Counted from the first letter of the stretch, positions 45,509 to 56,502 are shown. The stretch is DNA of 64,000 bases from Pseudomonas bubulae (GCF_037023725.1 NZ_CP146077.1:2951001-3015000), one strand, 5' to 3'. The notes: generated from the sequence alone by a model not told the origin. Numbers and translations are program-made.

Positions 45509-46840
45509 TCAGGCAGTGGCCGCGTCAGCCAGCGGTGCTGGGGTCGGGGTCTTGTTCATCAGGTGGTTGCGGTAGCGCGGCAAGGCCATGGCCAGAAACA
45601 CCGAGGCCAGAACCAGCAGCGAGATACAGGAAGCCAGGGCATAGCGCAGGCCTTCGTTGCCCAGGGTATGGGCAAAGCCGTCACTGAGCATGCCGATCAG
45701 CAGCGGCCCGACACCGACCCCGAGCAGGGTCATGGCCATTACAAAAATTGCAGTGGCCTGGGCCAGGCGGGTGGCTGGAAACAGATGGGAGATGGCGCCC
45801 AGGCAGGGCGTTGCCCACCAGGTGCCAAAAAAGCTGAATACGCAATAAAACAGAAACGCGGTCGGCATGGGTGTGCTGCCCATATAAAATGCAGTGCCCA
45901 CTGGCCAGAGGAAATACGCCAGACCGAACGGGATGCTGATCAGCGTGCCCAGCAGCGGCACCCCGATTTGCCAGCCCTTGTCGCGACGCACCAGGCGATC
46001 ACACAAAATGCCGCAGGTCAGGGTGCCGATGGTTGCCCCGGCACCGCCTGCGACCCCGGCCAGCAGGCCCGCGTCCTGCAGGCTCAGGCCGTGGGAGCGG
46101 ATCAGGAAGCTCGGGCTCCAGGTGCCGATGGCATAACCGGCAATGGCCGCCGAGCCGCCGGTGCACACCAGCCAGAGAAAGGACGGTGTCTGGAACAACT
46201 CGCGAACCGTGACCAGCCAGTGGTCTTGCGCGACCAGATTGGGGCTGACCAGCATCGCCGGCTTGGGTGCCCGCACGGTAAACAGCAGGATCAGGCCGAG
46301 CAAAATCCCCGGTGCGCCGATCACCACAAAAGCGAAACGCCAGCCGTAATGCTGGGCAATCCAGCCGCCCAGACCGAGGCCGAAAATCGCCCCCAGACTT
46401 GAGCCCAGCATCAATACCGACAGGGCGGTCGAGCGGCGGTCGGGCGGGTAGAGGTCCGAGACCATGGCCATTGACGGCGCGGTGCCCCCGGCTTCGCCGA
46501 TAGCGACCCCGATCCGGGCGATCACCAGCATGGTAAAGCTGGCGGCAAAGCCGCAGAAAATGGTCATGACGCTCCAGGCAATACAGCTGAAGGCGATGAC
46601 TTTTTTGCGCCCGATCCGATCGGACAGGCGCCCCAGCGGAAAGCCGAAAAGGGTGTAGAACACGGCAAAGGTCACACCTGAAAGCAGACCTATACCGGTA
46701 TCGGAAATGCCGAACTCGGCCTTCACCGGTTCGATCAAAATGGCCATCAGCAGCCGGTCTATGTAGTTGAAGATATAGATGGCTGCCAATACGCCCAGTG
46801 CGTAATGGGTTCGCCAGGTGGGGCGCAAGGGTATGGACAC
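45509..46840 (-). CDS. MFS transporter (spinster/ACS-like), probable substrate uptake
   Basis: A 443-residue, 12-segment MFS protein with the loop motif GRLSDRIGRKKVIAF and the first-helix block YIFNYIDRLLMAILIEPVK typical of spinster-like and organic-anion transporters. It is the first gene of the minus-strand block, co-oriented with the hydrolase and ene-reductase, so it probably imports the island's substrate. The start is GTG at 46840 behind GGGAG; the frame extends to 46909 without a site. Confidence 0.85.
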   Translation of the reverse strand: MSIPLRPTWRTHYALGVLAAIYIFNYIDRLLMAILIEPVKAEFGISDTGIGLLSGVTFAVFYTLFGFPLGRLSDRIGRKKVIAFSCIAWSVMTIFCGFAASFTMLVIARIGVAIGEAGGTAPSMAMVSDLYPPDRRSTALSVLMLGSSLGAIFGLGLGGWIAQHYGWRFAFVVIGAPGILLGLILLFTVRAPKPAMLVSPNLVAQDHWLVTVRELFQTPSFLWLVCTGGSAAIAGYAIGTWSPSFLIRSHGLSLQDAGLLAGVAGGAGATIGTLTCGILCDRLVRRDKGWQIGVPLLGTLISIPFGLAYFLWPVGTAFYMGSTPMPTAFLFYCVFSFFGTWWATPCLGAISHLFPATRLAQATAIFVMAMTLLGVGVGPLLIGMLSDGFAHTLGNEGLRYALASCISLLVLASVFLAMALPRYRNHLMNKTPTPAPLADAATA

Positions 46841-46956
46841 GACGGGTCTCCCGGTTTTTGTTCTAGTGAGTGAGTTATTCCACGAACCGGCTGGAGGAAC
46901 ATCGTCCATTTAGACCAGCCGGTCATGCACAGAATCTCTCTGGGGATGAAAGCTGT

Positions 46957-47052
46957 AGATACTCTGTTGCAGGTCAAGCCCTATTGTGGGAGCGAGCCTG
47001 CTCGCGAACGACCTTCGCGAGCAGGCTCGCTCCCACAGTTGCAGTGTTTCTG
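46957..47052. repeat. Composite repeat carrying a REPIN (copy 2), in the divergent promoter gap
   Basis: Same unit as 39761-39857: AGATACTCTGTTGCAGGTCAAG, REPIN at 46985-47037 (TGTGGGAGCGAGCCTGCTCG and complement), then GTTGCAGTGTTTCTG. It sits in the 379-base gap between the two divergent blocks of the catabolic island; the remainder of this gap holds both promoters and shows no gene. Confidence 0.9.
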
Positions 47053-47219
47053 CAGCTGCCGTAGGAACTAGGCTGCTCGTCAGCTGCTACGGTCGTCATC
47101 CGCTCTTGAGCTGCTTAGTCCCATCGGACGATGTTCAGCTTTTAGCCGCAGTCAATGATTGCTCCCATACACCGTCCGGGCTTACCGGCGGGCCGACTTC
47201 GGGCAGGTGGGAGAACAGG

Positions 47220-47954
47220 ATGAAATTGCTTAACAAAGTGGCGTTTGTAACCGGTGCAGGCCAGGGCATGGGACGAGCGATTGTTCGTCACTTTGCCGAG
47301 CAGGGTGCCAAGGTGGTCGCCGCCGACATCAACCTCGATGCCGCGCGTCAAAGTATTGAAGGGCTGGGCGAAAAGGCCCTGGCAGTGTCCTGTAACGTCG
47401 CTGACAGCGACTCGGTCGCCACCGCGATGGCTGCCGTGCATGCACATTTCGGCAGCCTCGATGTGCTGGTCAATAATGCCGGTATCGGCTCCATCGATGC
47501 CTTCGCACAAACCCCGGACGAACACTGGCAACGAGTGATCGGGGTCAACCTGACCGGGCCGTTTTTCTGCAGCCGAGAAGCGGTGAAGCTGATGCTCGCC
47601 GCTGCCACGCCCGGCGTGATTATCAATATCTCCAGCACCGCCGCCCTGACCGGCGAAGGTCCGAGCCATTACTGTGCAGCCAAGGCCGGGGTAATGGGCC
47701 TGACCCGCAGTATGGCGCGCGAACTGGCCGGCAACGGCATACGGGTCAACACCATCGTTCCCGGCCCGACCAACACGCCGATGATGGCTGACATCCCGGA
47801 CGACTGGATGCAAAGCATGCTCAAGGCCATCCCCTTGGGTCGCATGGGTGAAACCGATGAAATCGCTCGCGTCGCGGCCTTTCTGGCCAGTGATGACGCA
47901 GCGTTCATCACCGGTCAGAACCTCGCGGTCAACGGCGGCATGGCGTTTATCTGA
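47220..47954 (+). CDS. Short-chain dehydrogenase/reductase (SDR) 1
   Basis: A 244-residue classical SDR. Cofactor motif TGAGQGMG (about 10-17), D-I at the end of strand 2 (VVAADINLD) pointing to NAD(H), the NNAG motif (LVNNAGIG), and the catalytic Ser-Tyr-Lys in ISSTAAL and YCAAK. It probably oxidises or reduces a hydroxyl group of the pathway substrate (BaiA-like or acyl-CoA level). It is the first gene of the plus-strand block; start 47220 behind GGTGGGAGAA. A longer frame upstream crosses the repeat and is not coding. Confidence 0.88.
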   Translation: MKLLNKVAFVTGAGQGMGRAIVRHFAEQGAKVVAADINLDAARQSIEGLGEKALAVSCNVADSDSVATAMAAVHAHFGSLDVLVNNAGIGSIDAFAQTPDEHWQRVIGVNLTGPFFCSREAVKLMLAAATPGVIINISSTAALTGEGPSHYCAAKAGVMGLTRSMARELAGNGIRVNTIVPGPTNTPMMADIPDDWMQSMLKAIPLGRMGETDEIARVAAFLASDDAAFITGQNLAVNGGMAFI

Positions 47955-47984
47955 GTGCCGCGCACAGCAATGGGAGAGCAGATC

Positions 47985-48758
47985 ATGGGTACTCGTTTAC
48001 AAGACAAAATTGCCTTTATCAGCGGCGCCGGTTCAGGCATCGGCGCGGCCACGGCGTTGCGCTTTGCCGAAGAAGGCGCGCTGGTGGTGTTGTGCGGGCG
48101 ACGCATCGAGCCGCTGCAAGCCGTAGCGGCACAGATCCGTGACAGCGGCGGCCGCGCCGAATGCGCGGTGGCCGATGTCAGCAATGAAGCCGCTTATGTC
48201 GGCGCCATCAGCGAGGCGGCACAGCGCCACGGCCGTCTGGATATTCTGGTCAACAACGCCATGGCCTACAGCTGGGGCGCGATTGACAGCACCTCGACCG
48301 CTGACTGGCATTCGAACTTCGCCACCACGGTGGACGGCACCTTTTGGGGCACACGCACGGCCATGGGCCTGATGCGCGCCCAGGGCAGCGGTTCGATCAT
48401 CAACCTGGCCTCGATCTGCGGGCAGTTCGGTACGCCGTGGATGGCCGGTTACTCGGCGGCCAAGGCCGCGGTGATCAACTTCAGCCGCGCTGCGGCCAGT
48501 GAAGGTGCCAGCCACAACATCCGTTGCAACGTGGTCAGCCCGGGTGTGGTCGAGACACCGGCCACGGCAGGCATGCTCACCGATGACAAGACGCGCACCA
48601 ATACCGAAAAACTGATCCCGCTCAAGCGCGTCGGCCAGCCGGTGGAAGTGGCCAACGCCATTCTGTTCCTGGCCAGTGACGAAGCTTCATACATCACCGG
48701 TGCTTGCCTGCCGGTGGATGGCGGACGCAGCAGTGAGCTGTACACGGTATTGGAATAA
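47985..48758 (+). CDS. Short-chain dehydrogenase/reductase (SDR) 2
   Basis: A 257-residue classical SDR with SGAGSGIGAAT (about 13-23), the NNAM variant of the NNAG motif (ILVNNAMAYSWG) and the catalytic Ser and YSAAK (NLASICG, GYSAAKAAVI). R at the end of strand 2 (VVLCGRRIEPL) suggests NADP preference, unlike SDR 1. Start 47985 behind GGGAGAG; 30 bases after SDR 1, hence one operon. Confidence 0.87.
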   Translation: MGTRLQDKIAFISGAGSGIGAATALRFAEEGALVVLCGRRIEPLQAVAAQIRDSGGRAECAVADVSNEAAYVGAISEAAQRHGRLDILVNNAMAYSWGAIDSTSTADWHSNFATTVDGTFWGTRTAMGLMRAQGSGSIINLASICGQFGTPWMAGYSAAKAAVINFSRAAASEGASHNIRCNVVSPGVVETPATAGMLTDDKTRTNTEKLIPLKRVGQPVEVANAILFLASDEASYITGACLPVDGGRSSELYTVLE

Positions 48759-48768
48759 GGACCCTTTT

Positions 48769-49398
48769 ATGGAACAGAGCGCTTTGTTAGCCCGTCTCGA
48801 TCGGCTGGAATCGATTGATGAGATCCGCCAGCTGGCTGGTAAATATTCGTTGTCGCTGGACATGCGTGACCTCGATGCCCACGTCAATCTGTTTGCCGAA
48901 GACATTCGCGTAGGCCGCGAGAAAACCGGGCGTGCGCACCTCAAGGCCTGGGTCGACGACACGTTACGCGACCAGTTTCACGGCACTTCCCATCACCTGG
49001 GCCAGCACCTGATCGAGTTCACCGACCCGGACCATGCCGTGGGCGTGGTGTATTCCAAGAACGAGCACGAGACCGGCCCCGAGTGGGTGACCATGCAAAT
49101 GCTCTATTGGGATGACTATGAGCGCATGCAGGGGCGCTGGTATTTCCGCCGTCGCCTGCCGTGCTACTGGTACGCCAGTGACCTCAACAAACCGCCGATC
49201 GGCACGCAAAAAATGCGCTGGCCGGGGCGCGAACCCTACGCCGGTACGTTCCACGATCTGTTCCCGTCGTGGACCGAGTTCTGGGCCAGCCGCCCGGACA
49301 AGGAGCAACTGCCGCAAGTGGCGACAGCGGCTCCGCTCGAGCACTTTCTTGCCACCCTGCGCCGTGGGGCTGGCGCACCGAAAATCCGCGTGCGCTGA
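48769..49398 (+). CDS. SnoaL/NTF2-fold protein, possible dehydratase or isomerase
   Basis: A 209-residue protein whose first 150 residues read as a SnoaL-like cone fold: IDEIRQLAGKYSLSLDMRD with Y26, D31 and D34, and THH-like cluster GTSHHLGQH with H75, H76 and H80. The same Tyr/Asp/His layout occurs in BaiE-type bile-acid 7-alpha-dehydratases and related isomerases, but SnoaL proteins are diverse and the function here is open. A C-terminal extension (about 150-209) is rich in Trp and Arg. Start 48769 follows TAAGGA, 10 bases after SDR 2. Confidence 0.75.
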   Translation: MEQSALLARLDRLESIDEIRQLAGKYSLSLDMRDLDAHVNLFAEDIRVGREKTGRAHLKAWVDDTLRDQFHGTSHHLGQHLIEFTDPDHAVGVVYSKNEHETGPEWVTMQMLYWDDYERMQGRWYFRRRLPCYWYASDLNKPPIGTQKMRWPGREPYAGTFHDLFPSWTEFWASRPDKEQLPQVATAAPLEHFLATLRRGAGAPKIRVR

Positions 49399-49407
49399 GG
49401 AAATACC

Positions 49408-50477
<1,070 letters not shown>

Positions 50478-50481
<4 letters not shown>

Positions 50482-52340
50482 ACGACATGTCCCGCATCAG
50501 CACTCTGACGGCAGTCAGACAACAGCCCGTGCCCCGTGATCAGACCCAGGCACTGCTGGATTTGCGTTCTGCGGCCAGCGGCCAGATCAAACCGGCGGAC
50601 CTGTATACCCTGGCCGACCGTCTTGAAGGGCAGGCCCGTGCATTCCCCGATCGGCCTTTTTTGATCGACGGCGAGCAGCGTATCACCTACGCCGCCGTGG
50701 AAGCCCAGGCCAATCGCATGGCCCATGTGTTTTATGCCAAGGGTCTGCGCCCCGGGGATGTGTGCGCGATTGCCATGGAGAACCGTCCGCAGTTCTTCTA
50801 CAGCTGGTTCGGACTGGTCAAGCTCGGTGTGGTGGTGGCGTTTATCAACACCCAGGTCAGTGGCAAGCCACTGGTGCATGCCTTGCAATCCACGGCGGCC
50901 AGGGCGGTGGTGGTGGGGGAAGAGTGCCTGGCCAATCTGCTGGGCACTCAAGGTTTGCCCGATGTCCCGCTGTGGCTGGTCAACGATGCACTGAACCCCT
51001 TTGGCGGCGAGCTGCCGGCCATTGTCGATATTGACTTTGAACAGCACGTCGCCGCTGCCCCGGCCACGGTCTTCGCCCGTGACGTGCGTGCGGCGATTAC
51101 GGCCGAAACCACCACGCTGCTGATATTTACCTCGGGCACCACCGGCCTGCCCAAGGCGGCACGCTATAGCCATATGCGCTGGTTGTCCTCGGGTGACGTG
51201 ATGGAAGTCACCCTGGGGGCCACCTGTGACGACGTATTTTACTGCTGCCTGCCGCTGTACCACGGCGCGGCGGCCACTTCGGTGACGTCCACGGCACTGC
51301 GCGCAGGTGCGAGCATTGTGTTGCGGCGCAAGTTCAGCGTGCGTGAGTTCTGGCCGGATGTGCGCCGCAACCGCATTACCGTGTTCCAGTACATCGGCGA
51401 GATCTGCCGCTACCTGCTCAACCAGCCAGTGGTGACCGGTGAGCGCGAGCACAGTTTGCGCCATATGCTCGGCGCCGGGCTCACGCCTGAATCCTGGCAG
51501 CGCTGGCTGGAGCGTTTTGGCCCGATCCAGGTGTTCGAGGGCTGGGGTGCCACCGAAGCCAACGCCAACCTGATCAATGTCGACAACTATGTGGGCTCCT
51601 GTGGTCGCGTGCCGGACTGGAGCCGCACCAATCTGCGCCTGGTGCGTTACGACGTGGAAAGCGACAGCCATCCGCGGGATGCAAACGGTTTTTACCAGTT
51701 GTGCCAACCGGGAGAAATCGGCGAGGCAATGGGCTTTATCGTTGATCACCCGCAGATAGGCGGTGGGCGTTTCGAGGGGTACACCAGTACTGCGGCCAGC
51801 GAGAGCAAGATCCGCCGCGATGTGTTTCAACGTGGTGATGCCTACTGGAGTTCGGGCGATCTGCTGCGTTATGACGACGACGGCTATTTCTATTTTGTCG
51901 ACCGCATCGGCGACACCTTCCGCTGGAAAAGCGAGAACGTCTCAACCCTGGAAGTGGCCGACACCCTGAGTGATATGCCGGGGCTTGAACTGATCAACGT
52001 GTACGGCGTGCAGGTACCTGAACACGAAGGCCGTGCGGGGATGGCGGCGATCTTGATGCAGCCCGGGCATAGCTTTGACCCGCAGGCTTTTTATGAGCTG
52101 ACGCAAACCCGTTTGCCGCGTTATGCCGCGCCGGTGTTTGTACGGGTAACACTGGCGGCGGACCTGACCAGCACCTTCAAGCTGCGCAAGGTTGATTTGC
52201 AGCGTCAGGGTTACGCGCCGCAGTTGTTTGCCGATCCGCTGTTTGTGCGCGATGAAAGTAGCCGCACCTATCAGCCGTACTCCCTGCAAGTGCTGGCCCG
52301 TAACGGTCTGCTGCCGTTTGCAGGTGCCGGCCATGAATGA
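50478..52340 (+). CDS. Acyl-CoA synthetase of the FATP/very-long-chain type
   Basis: A 620-residue adenylate-forming ligase. AMP motif LIFTSGTTGLPKAA (about 212-225), the FEGWGATEANAN block, and the hinge-lysine region YFYFVDRIGDTFRWKSENVST, which is the form seen in FATP/FadD6-like and bile-acid/steroid side-chain CoA ligases (FRWKGENV). It would activate a large carboxylic acid to its CoA thioester, the entry step for the CoA-dependent enzymes downstream. Translationally coupled to the ene-reductase (ATGA) and overlapping the next gene by 8 bases. Confidence 0.9.
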
Positions 52341-53418
52341 ACTCGACGCTCAAGGCCATCAATGGCGTGACGGCCTGCGCTACCCCTGGCCACAGGCCCC
52401 GGCCAGCGGCCAGGTGCAGGAGGTGGCCGAGGGCGTGCTCTGGCTGCGCATGCCGCTGCCGTTTGGCCTTGATCACATCAACCTGTATCTGCTGCGTCAC
52501 GGTGACGGCTGGGTGGCGGTGGATACCGGGCTGAACAGCGATCAATGTCGCGCCGTGTGGGAGCAGGTGTTTGTCGAAGCCATGGCTGGCTTGCCCCTCA
52601 AGGCGGTCATTTGCACCCATTTTCACAGTGACCACACCGGTGTGGTGGGCTGGCTGGCCGAGCGATTTCGTTGCCCGGTGCTGATGACCCATGGCGAGTT
52701 CGAGGCGCTGCACCATGGCCCGCCGCGAGCGACGGCACCGGACTGGGCGTTTCTGGATTTTTATCAAAAGGCCGGCTTCAGCGCCGAGCGCGCGACGGCG
52801 TTGCTGCCGCTGATCCAGGGCGAGCACTTTCGCCCGCAACTGGTGGCGGGGTTTACCCGGTTGAACCAGGGCAGCCAGTTGACCATCGGCGGGCGGCGCT
52901 GGGAGGTGGTGATGGGGAACGGTCATTCACCGGAACACGCCTGTCTGTATGCGCCGGACGATGGTTTGCTGATCTCCGGCGACCAGGTGTTGCCGCGCAT
53001 CACTTCCACCATTGCCGTGTATGTCAGCGAGCCTCAGGCCAACCCTTTGCGGGACTGGCTGGACTCGATCGAACGGTTGCGCACGATCCCCGACCACGTA
53101 CTGGTGCTGCCGGCCCATGAACGGCCGTTTTACAACCTGCATCTGCGCCTGGACCAGTTGCGCGACCACCATCGCCAGCACCTGCAGCAGTTGCTGGCAG
53201 CGTGCGAACAACCGCGCACCGGGCTGGAAATGATGGGGGTGCTGTTCAAGAAACTGTCAGGCCGTTTCGACGAGCTGATGGCGCTAGGCGAGACGTTGGC
53301 GCATGCCAATTACCTTATGGCCGAGGGGGCGCTCGTTCGTGAGGAAGAAGGAGGGCTGCATCGTTATCGACAGGCCCCGACAGGAGTCGTGAAGTTCGAC
53401 CCGCTTGAGTTGCTTTGA
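52333..53418 (+). CDS. Metallo-beta-lactamase-fold hydrolase
   Basis: A 361-residue MBL-fold protein with the metal motif THFHSDHTG (HxHxDH), further ligands in GHSPEH, SGDQVL and LPAHERPF, and a C-terminal winged-helix-like tail (LGETLAHANYLMAEGAL). Relatives of this layout (LACTB2-like) hydrolyse thioesters, lactones or RNA. In this operon, thioester or lactone hydrolysis is plausible. The start at 52333 lies 8 bases inside the end of the CoA-ligase gene; earlier in-frame starts would overlap it deeply. Confidence 0.87.
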   Translation: MNELDAQGHQWRDGLRYPWPQAPASGQVQEVAEGVLWLRMPLPFGLDHINLYLLRHGDGWVAVDTGLNSDQCRAVWEQVFVEAMAGLPLKAVICTHFHSDHTGVVGWLAERFRCPVLMTHGEFEALHHGPPRATAPDWAFLDFYQKAGFSAERATALLPLIQGEHFRPQLVAGFTRLNQGSQLTIGGRRWEVVMGNGHSPEHACLYAPDDGLLISGDQVLPRITSTIAVYVSEPQANPLRDWLDSIERLRTIPDHVLVLPAHERPFYNLHLRLDQLRDHHRQHLQQLLAACEQPRTGLEMMGVLFKKLSGRFDELMALGETLAHANYLMAEGALVREEEGGLHRYRQAPTGVVKFDPLELL

Positions 53419-53482
53419 ACACAACGCAATGACGCTTGAACCCATCGAAGCGGCCACCGAGTCGCTAATCAGGAGAGGCAGA

Positions 53483-55150
53483 GTGATCAATAAAAATAAC
53501 AATAATTGTTCAGGGCAGCGCCCGCACAACTTCCAGGCCAGTGGCCTGGCCGTTGCCGTGGCGCTGGTCTGCAGCCCGCTGTGGGCAGGGGACACCATCG
53601 AGTTCGATGACGGCACCACGATTGATTGGTCGGTCACCACCAGCTATGGCATCGGTACGCGGCTGGGCAATCCCAGCGGCCGGTTGATGGGGGTCAACGT
53701 CGATGATCCGAACCGCAACTTTGATCAGCACAGCCTCACCACCAACCGGGTGGGCGCGCTGGGCGAAATGATCCTGCGCAAGGACAACTACGGTGCGGTG
53801 GTGCGCGCCAGTACCTTTTACGACGATGTGTATCACCGCAAGAATGACAACGATTCACCGGCCACCGTCAACAAATACGGCGACAACGACGAGTTCACCA
53901 GTGACACCCGCTACTACAGCGGTGGCCGCACGCGCCTGCTCGACGCTTATGTGTTTGGCGGCTGGCGTTTTGAAAACGACACCATGCTCGACGTAAAAGC
54001 GGGTCGGCATATCGAGTCATGGGGCGAGAGCCTTTACTACCCTGGCGTCAACGGCGTGCAGAACCCGTCCGATGCGGTCAAGGCCGCGCAGCCGGGGGTT
54101 GAGGTCAAAGAGGTGCTGCTGCCGGTGGGGCAGTTCTCGGCGTCTTACCGGATCAACCCGCAAATTACCCTGGGCGGTTATGTGCAGTACGAGTGGAAGG
54201 GCACCGAACTGCCGCCGGTGGGCAGCTTTTTGTCGACTTCCGACGTGATCGGCCCGGGCCGCGAATTTTTGTATATGGGCGCCAACAAGGTGCCTTACCT
54301 GGGCACCGACGAGCCGCGCGACAGCGGCCAGTGGGGTGCTCAGGTCCGCTACAGGCCGATTACCGACCTCGAAGTATCGCTGTTCCATGTTGTGTACCAC
54401 GACAAAAACCCGGCCACTGCGCTGGTGGGCTGGGACCCGATACCGGCAGGCCCCGGTGGCCTGGCTTACAAGGCCAACGGCTACCGGGTCAAATATTTTG
54501 AAGACATCAAACTCACCGGTATCAGTGCCACCACCAAGCTTGGCGAGTACCAGCTTGGTGCGGAGTGGTCTTATCGCGACGGTGCTCCGGTGATGGTCAA
54601 TACCGGTCTGGGCCCGGTGCCGGCCAAGGGTAAGGGCCAACAGTTCCAGTTGTCGGCCATGCGCATCCTGGGGGACCGCCCCTGGGCCAGCCAGACCACC
54701 CTGACCGGTGAGTTTGTCACGGTGCGTGCCGACCACGCCGACGAAACCTCTGCCGCGCCGAACCTTGAAGGTGTGGGCCTGTTGCCGTCGCTGGTGCCGT
54801 CCGTGCAACCGTCCGATCAGTACACCTACAAAACGGCCACGGCCTGGCGTACCCGCTCCTCAAGCGCGTACACCGTGGGCGCCTCGTTCAGTTACCCGGG
54901 CGTATTCCAGGGCTGGGACCTTGAAGTGCCGTTCACCTTCTCCAACGTATTCAGCGGTGCGGCACCGATGTCGGGAACCATTGCCGGGGTGGCGGGGGAC
55001 AGGCGCCTGAGTGCGGGTACCACCTTCAAATACCTGGGCAACCTGGAAGTATCGCTCAGGTATATCGGGTACCTGGGCTCCCCCGACCCGATCTACCGCC
55101 CGCTGGCAGACCGTGACTACGCCACGTTCTCGATGAAATACACGTTCTGA
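53483..55150 (+). CDS. DUF1302 outer-membrane protein, possible hydrophobic-substrate porin
   Basis: A 555-residue exported beta-barrel-like protein. A signal peptide (LAVAVALVCSPLWAG) follows a polar start with an Asn run; the C-terminus ends DYATFSMKYTF, an outer-membrane barrel ending. DUF1302 proteins, often with a DUF1329 lipoprotein partner, are common beside steroid, terpenoid and hydrocarbon catabolism genes and are thought to help uptake. No DUF1329 gene is in the window. The start is GTG at 53483 behind AGGAGAGG; earlier in-frame ATGs lack a site. Confidence 0.82.
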   Translation: MINKNNNNCSGQRPHNFQASGLAVAVALVCSPLWAGDTIEFDDGTTIDWSVTTSYGIGTRLGNPSGRLMGVNVDDPNRNFDQHSLTTNRVGALGEMILRKDNYGAVVRASTFYDDVYHRKNDNDSPATVNKYGDNDEFTSDTRYYSGGRTRLLDAYVFGGWRFENDTMLDVKAGRHIESWGESLYYPGVNGVQNPSDAVKAAQPGVEVKEVLLPVGQFSASYRINPQITLGGYVQYEWKGTELPPVGSFLSTSDVIGPGREFLYMGANKVPYLGTDEPRDSGQWGAQVRYRPITDLEVSLFHVVYHDKNPATALVGWDPIPAGPGGLAYKANGYRVKYFEDIKLTGISATTKLGEYQLGAEWSYRDGAPVMVNTGLGPVPAKGKGQQFQLSAMRILGDRPWASQTTLTGEFVTVRADHADETSAAPNLEGVGLLPSLVPSVQPSDQYTYKTATAWRTRSSSAYTVGASFSYPGVFQGWDLEVPFTFSNVFSGAAPMSGTIAGVAGDRRLSAGTTFKYLGNLEVSLRYIGYLGSPDPIYRPLADRDYATFSMKYTF

Positions 55151-55167
55151 CGACTTGCCTGCCCCTG

Positions 55168-55253
55168 TGTGGGAGCGGGCTTGCTCGCGATACAGGCACT
55201 GAGGTTTTGCAGCAGAACCGCGTCGGTGCCAGCGCGAGCAAGCCCGCTCCCAC
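55168..55253. repeat. REPIN (GGGAGCGGGCTTGCTCGCG class)
   Basis: Inverted arms TGTGGGAGCGGGCTTGCTCG and CGAGCAAGCCCGCTCCCAC enclose about 45 bases in the gap after the DUF1302 gene, inside the plus-strand operon. Confidence 0.9.
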
Positions 55254-55290
55254 GGAACGGCCTGATTTGCACTTTTAAAGAGAGAAAACC

Positions 55291-56502
55291 ATGGGTCTTA
55301 AAGGTCATGCCGCCATTGTTGGCAGCGCTCAGTACAAACCGGAGAAATACGCCACGGCCCCGCGCATGTTCCATCTGGAACAAGTGGCTGACCTGGCGGC
55401 CCGGGCGTTACAGGATGCCGGCTTGCAGGCATCGGATCTCGACGGGCTGGTGATCAATGGCCCGCATTTTCATGAAGCCTCAGTGTTCGTCCCGGCCATG
55501 GCCGCCGAGTACCTGGGCTTGCGCCTGAATTTTGCCGAAGTGGTCGACCTTGGCGGCTGTACCTCGGTGGGCATGGTCTGGCGCGCTGCCGCTGCGATTG
55601 AGCTGGGTTTGTGCCAGGCGGTGCTGTGTGTGCTGCCCGCGCGCATGGCGCCCATGGGCCCGGATGAAGACGCCAGCTGGATGGCCCGGGCCATGCGCTT
55701 TGGCGGCCACAGCACAGCGTTCGGTGCACCTGAAGCCGAGTTCGACTTGCCGTATGGGCATATGGGCCAGAACACCGGCTACGCGATGATCGCCCAGCGC
55801 TATGCCGCGCAATATGGTTATGACCCGCGGGCACTGGCAAAAATCGCGGTCGATCAGCGCACCAATGCGCAGTACAACCCCGAAGCGATGTTTTACGGCC
55901 AGCCGCTGACCATCGAGCAAGTGCTGGCCAGTAAAAAAGTTGCCGAACCGCTGCATGTACTGGAAATCGTCATGCCGGTGGCCGGTGGCGCCGCGATGAT
56001 TATCGCTTCCAAAGAGGTGGCAGCACGGGCGCGCAAGCGGCCGTCGTGGATCACCGGCTTCGGCGAGCACCTGGCGTTCAAGTCGCCGTCCTATGCCCAG
56101 GACATGCTGCACACACCTATCGGGCCTGCCTCGCAGCGCGCATTCGCAATGGCCGGGCTCAAACCGGCCGATGTGGATGCGGCACAAATTTACGACTGCT
56201 ACACCATCACCGCCTTGCTGACCCTGGAAGACGCCGGTTTTTGCGCCAAGGGCGAAGGCATGAACTTTGTCCGTGAACACGACCTGACCTGGCGCGGCGA
56301 TTTTCCGATGAACACCCATGGCGGCCAGCTCAGCTTTGGCCAGGCCGGCGCGGCGGGGGGGATGAGCCAGGTGATCGAGGCGGTGACGCAAATTGCCGGA
56401 GAAGCGGGCGAGCGCCAGCTCAAACGCTGCGACACGGTATATGTCTCAGGCACCGGTGGGGTGATGAGTGAGCAGGGCGCATTGATACTTCAGGGAGCAT
56501 AA
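55291..56502 (+). CDS. Thiolase-like protein, probable side-chain aldolase (Ltp2/SCPx-like)
   Basis: A 403-residue thiolase-fold protein of the lipid-transfer-protein group. It keeps the N-terminal GGCTSVGM segment and the conserved IYDCYTITALLTLEDAGFCAKGEG block, but the C-terminal thiolase motif GHPxGxSG is replaced by LSFGQAGAAGG, without the His. In steroid side-chain breakdown such proteins act as retro-aldolases with a DUF35 partner rather than as thiolases; the DUF35 partner is encoded right behind it (5 bases). Aldolase function is therefore inferred from motif loss and partner. Confidence 0.85.
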   Translation: MGLKGHAAIVGSAQYKPEKYATAPRMFHLEQVADLAARALQDAGLQASDLDGLVINGPHFHEASVFVPAMAAEYLGLRLNFAEVVDLGGCTSVGMVWRAAAAIELGLCQAVLCVLPARMAPMGPDEDASWMARAMRFGGHSTAFGAPEAEFDLPYGHMGQNTGYAMIAQRYAAQYGYDPRALAKIAVDQRTNAQYNPEAMFYGQPLTIEQVLASKKVAEPLHVLEIVMPVAGGAAMIIASKEVAARARKRPSWITGFGEHLAFKSPSYAQDMLHTPIGPASQRAFAMAGLKPADVDAAQIYDCYTITALLTLEDAGFCAKGEGMNFVREHDLTWRGDFPMNTHGGQLSFGQAGAAGGMSQVIEAVTQIAGEAGERQLKRCDTVYVSGTGGVMSEQGALILQGA

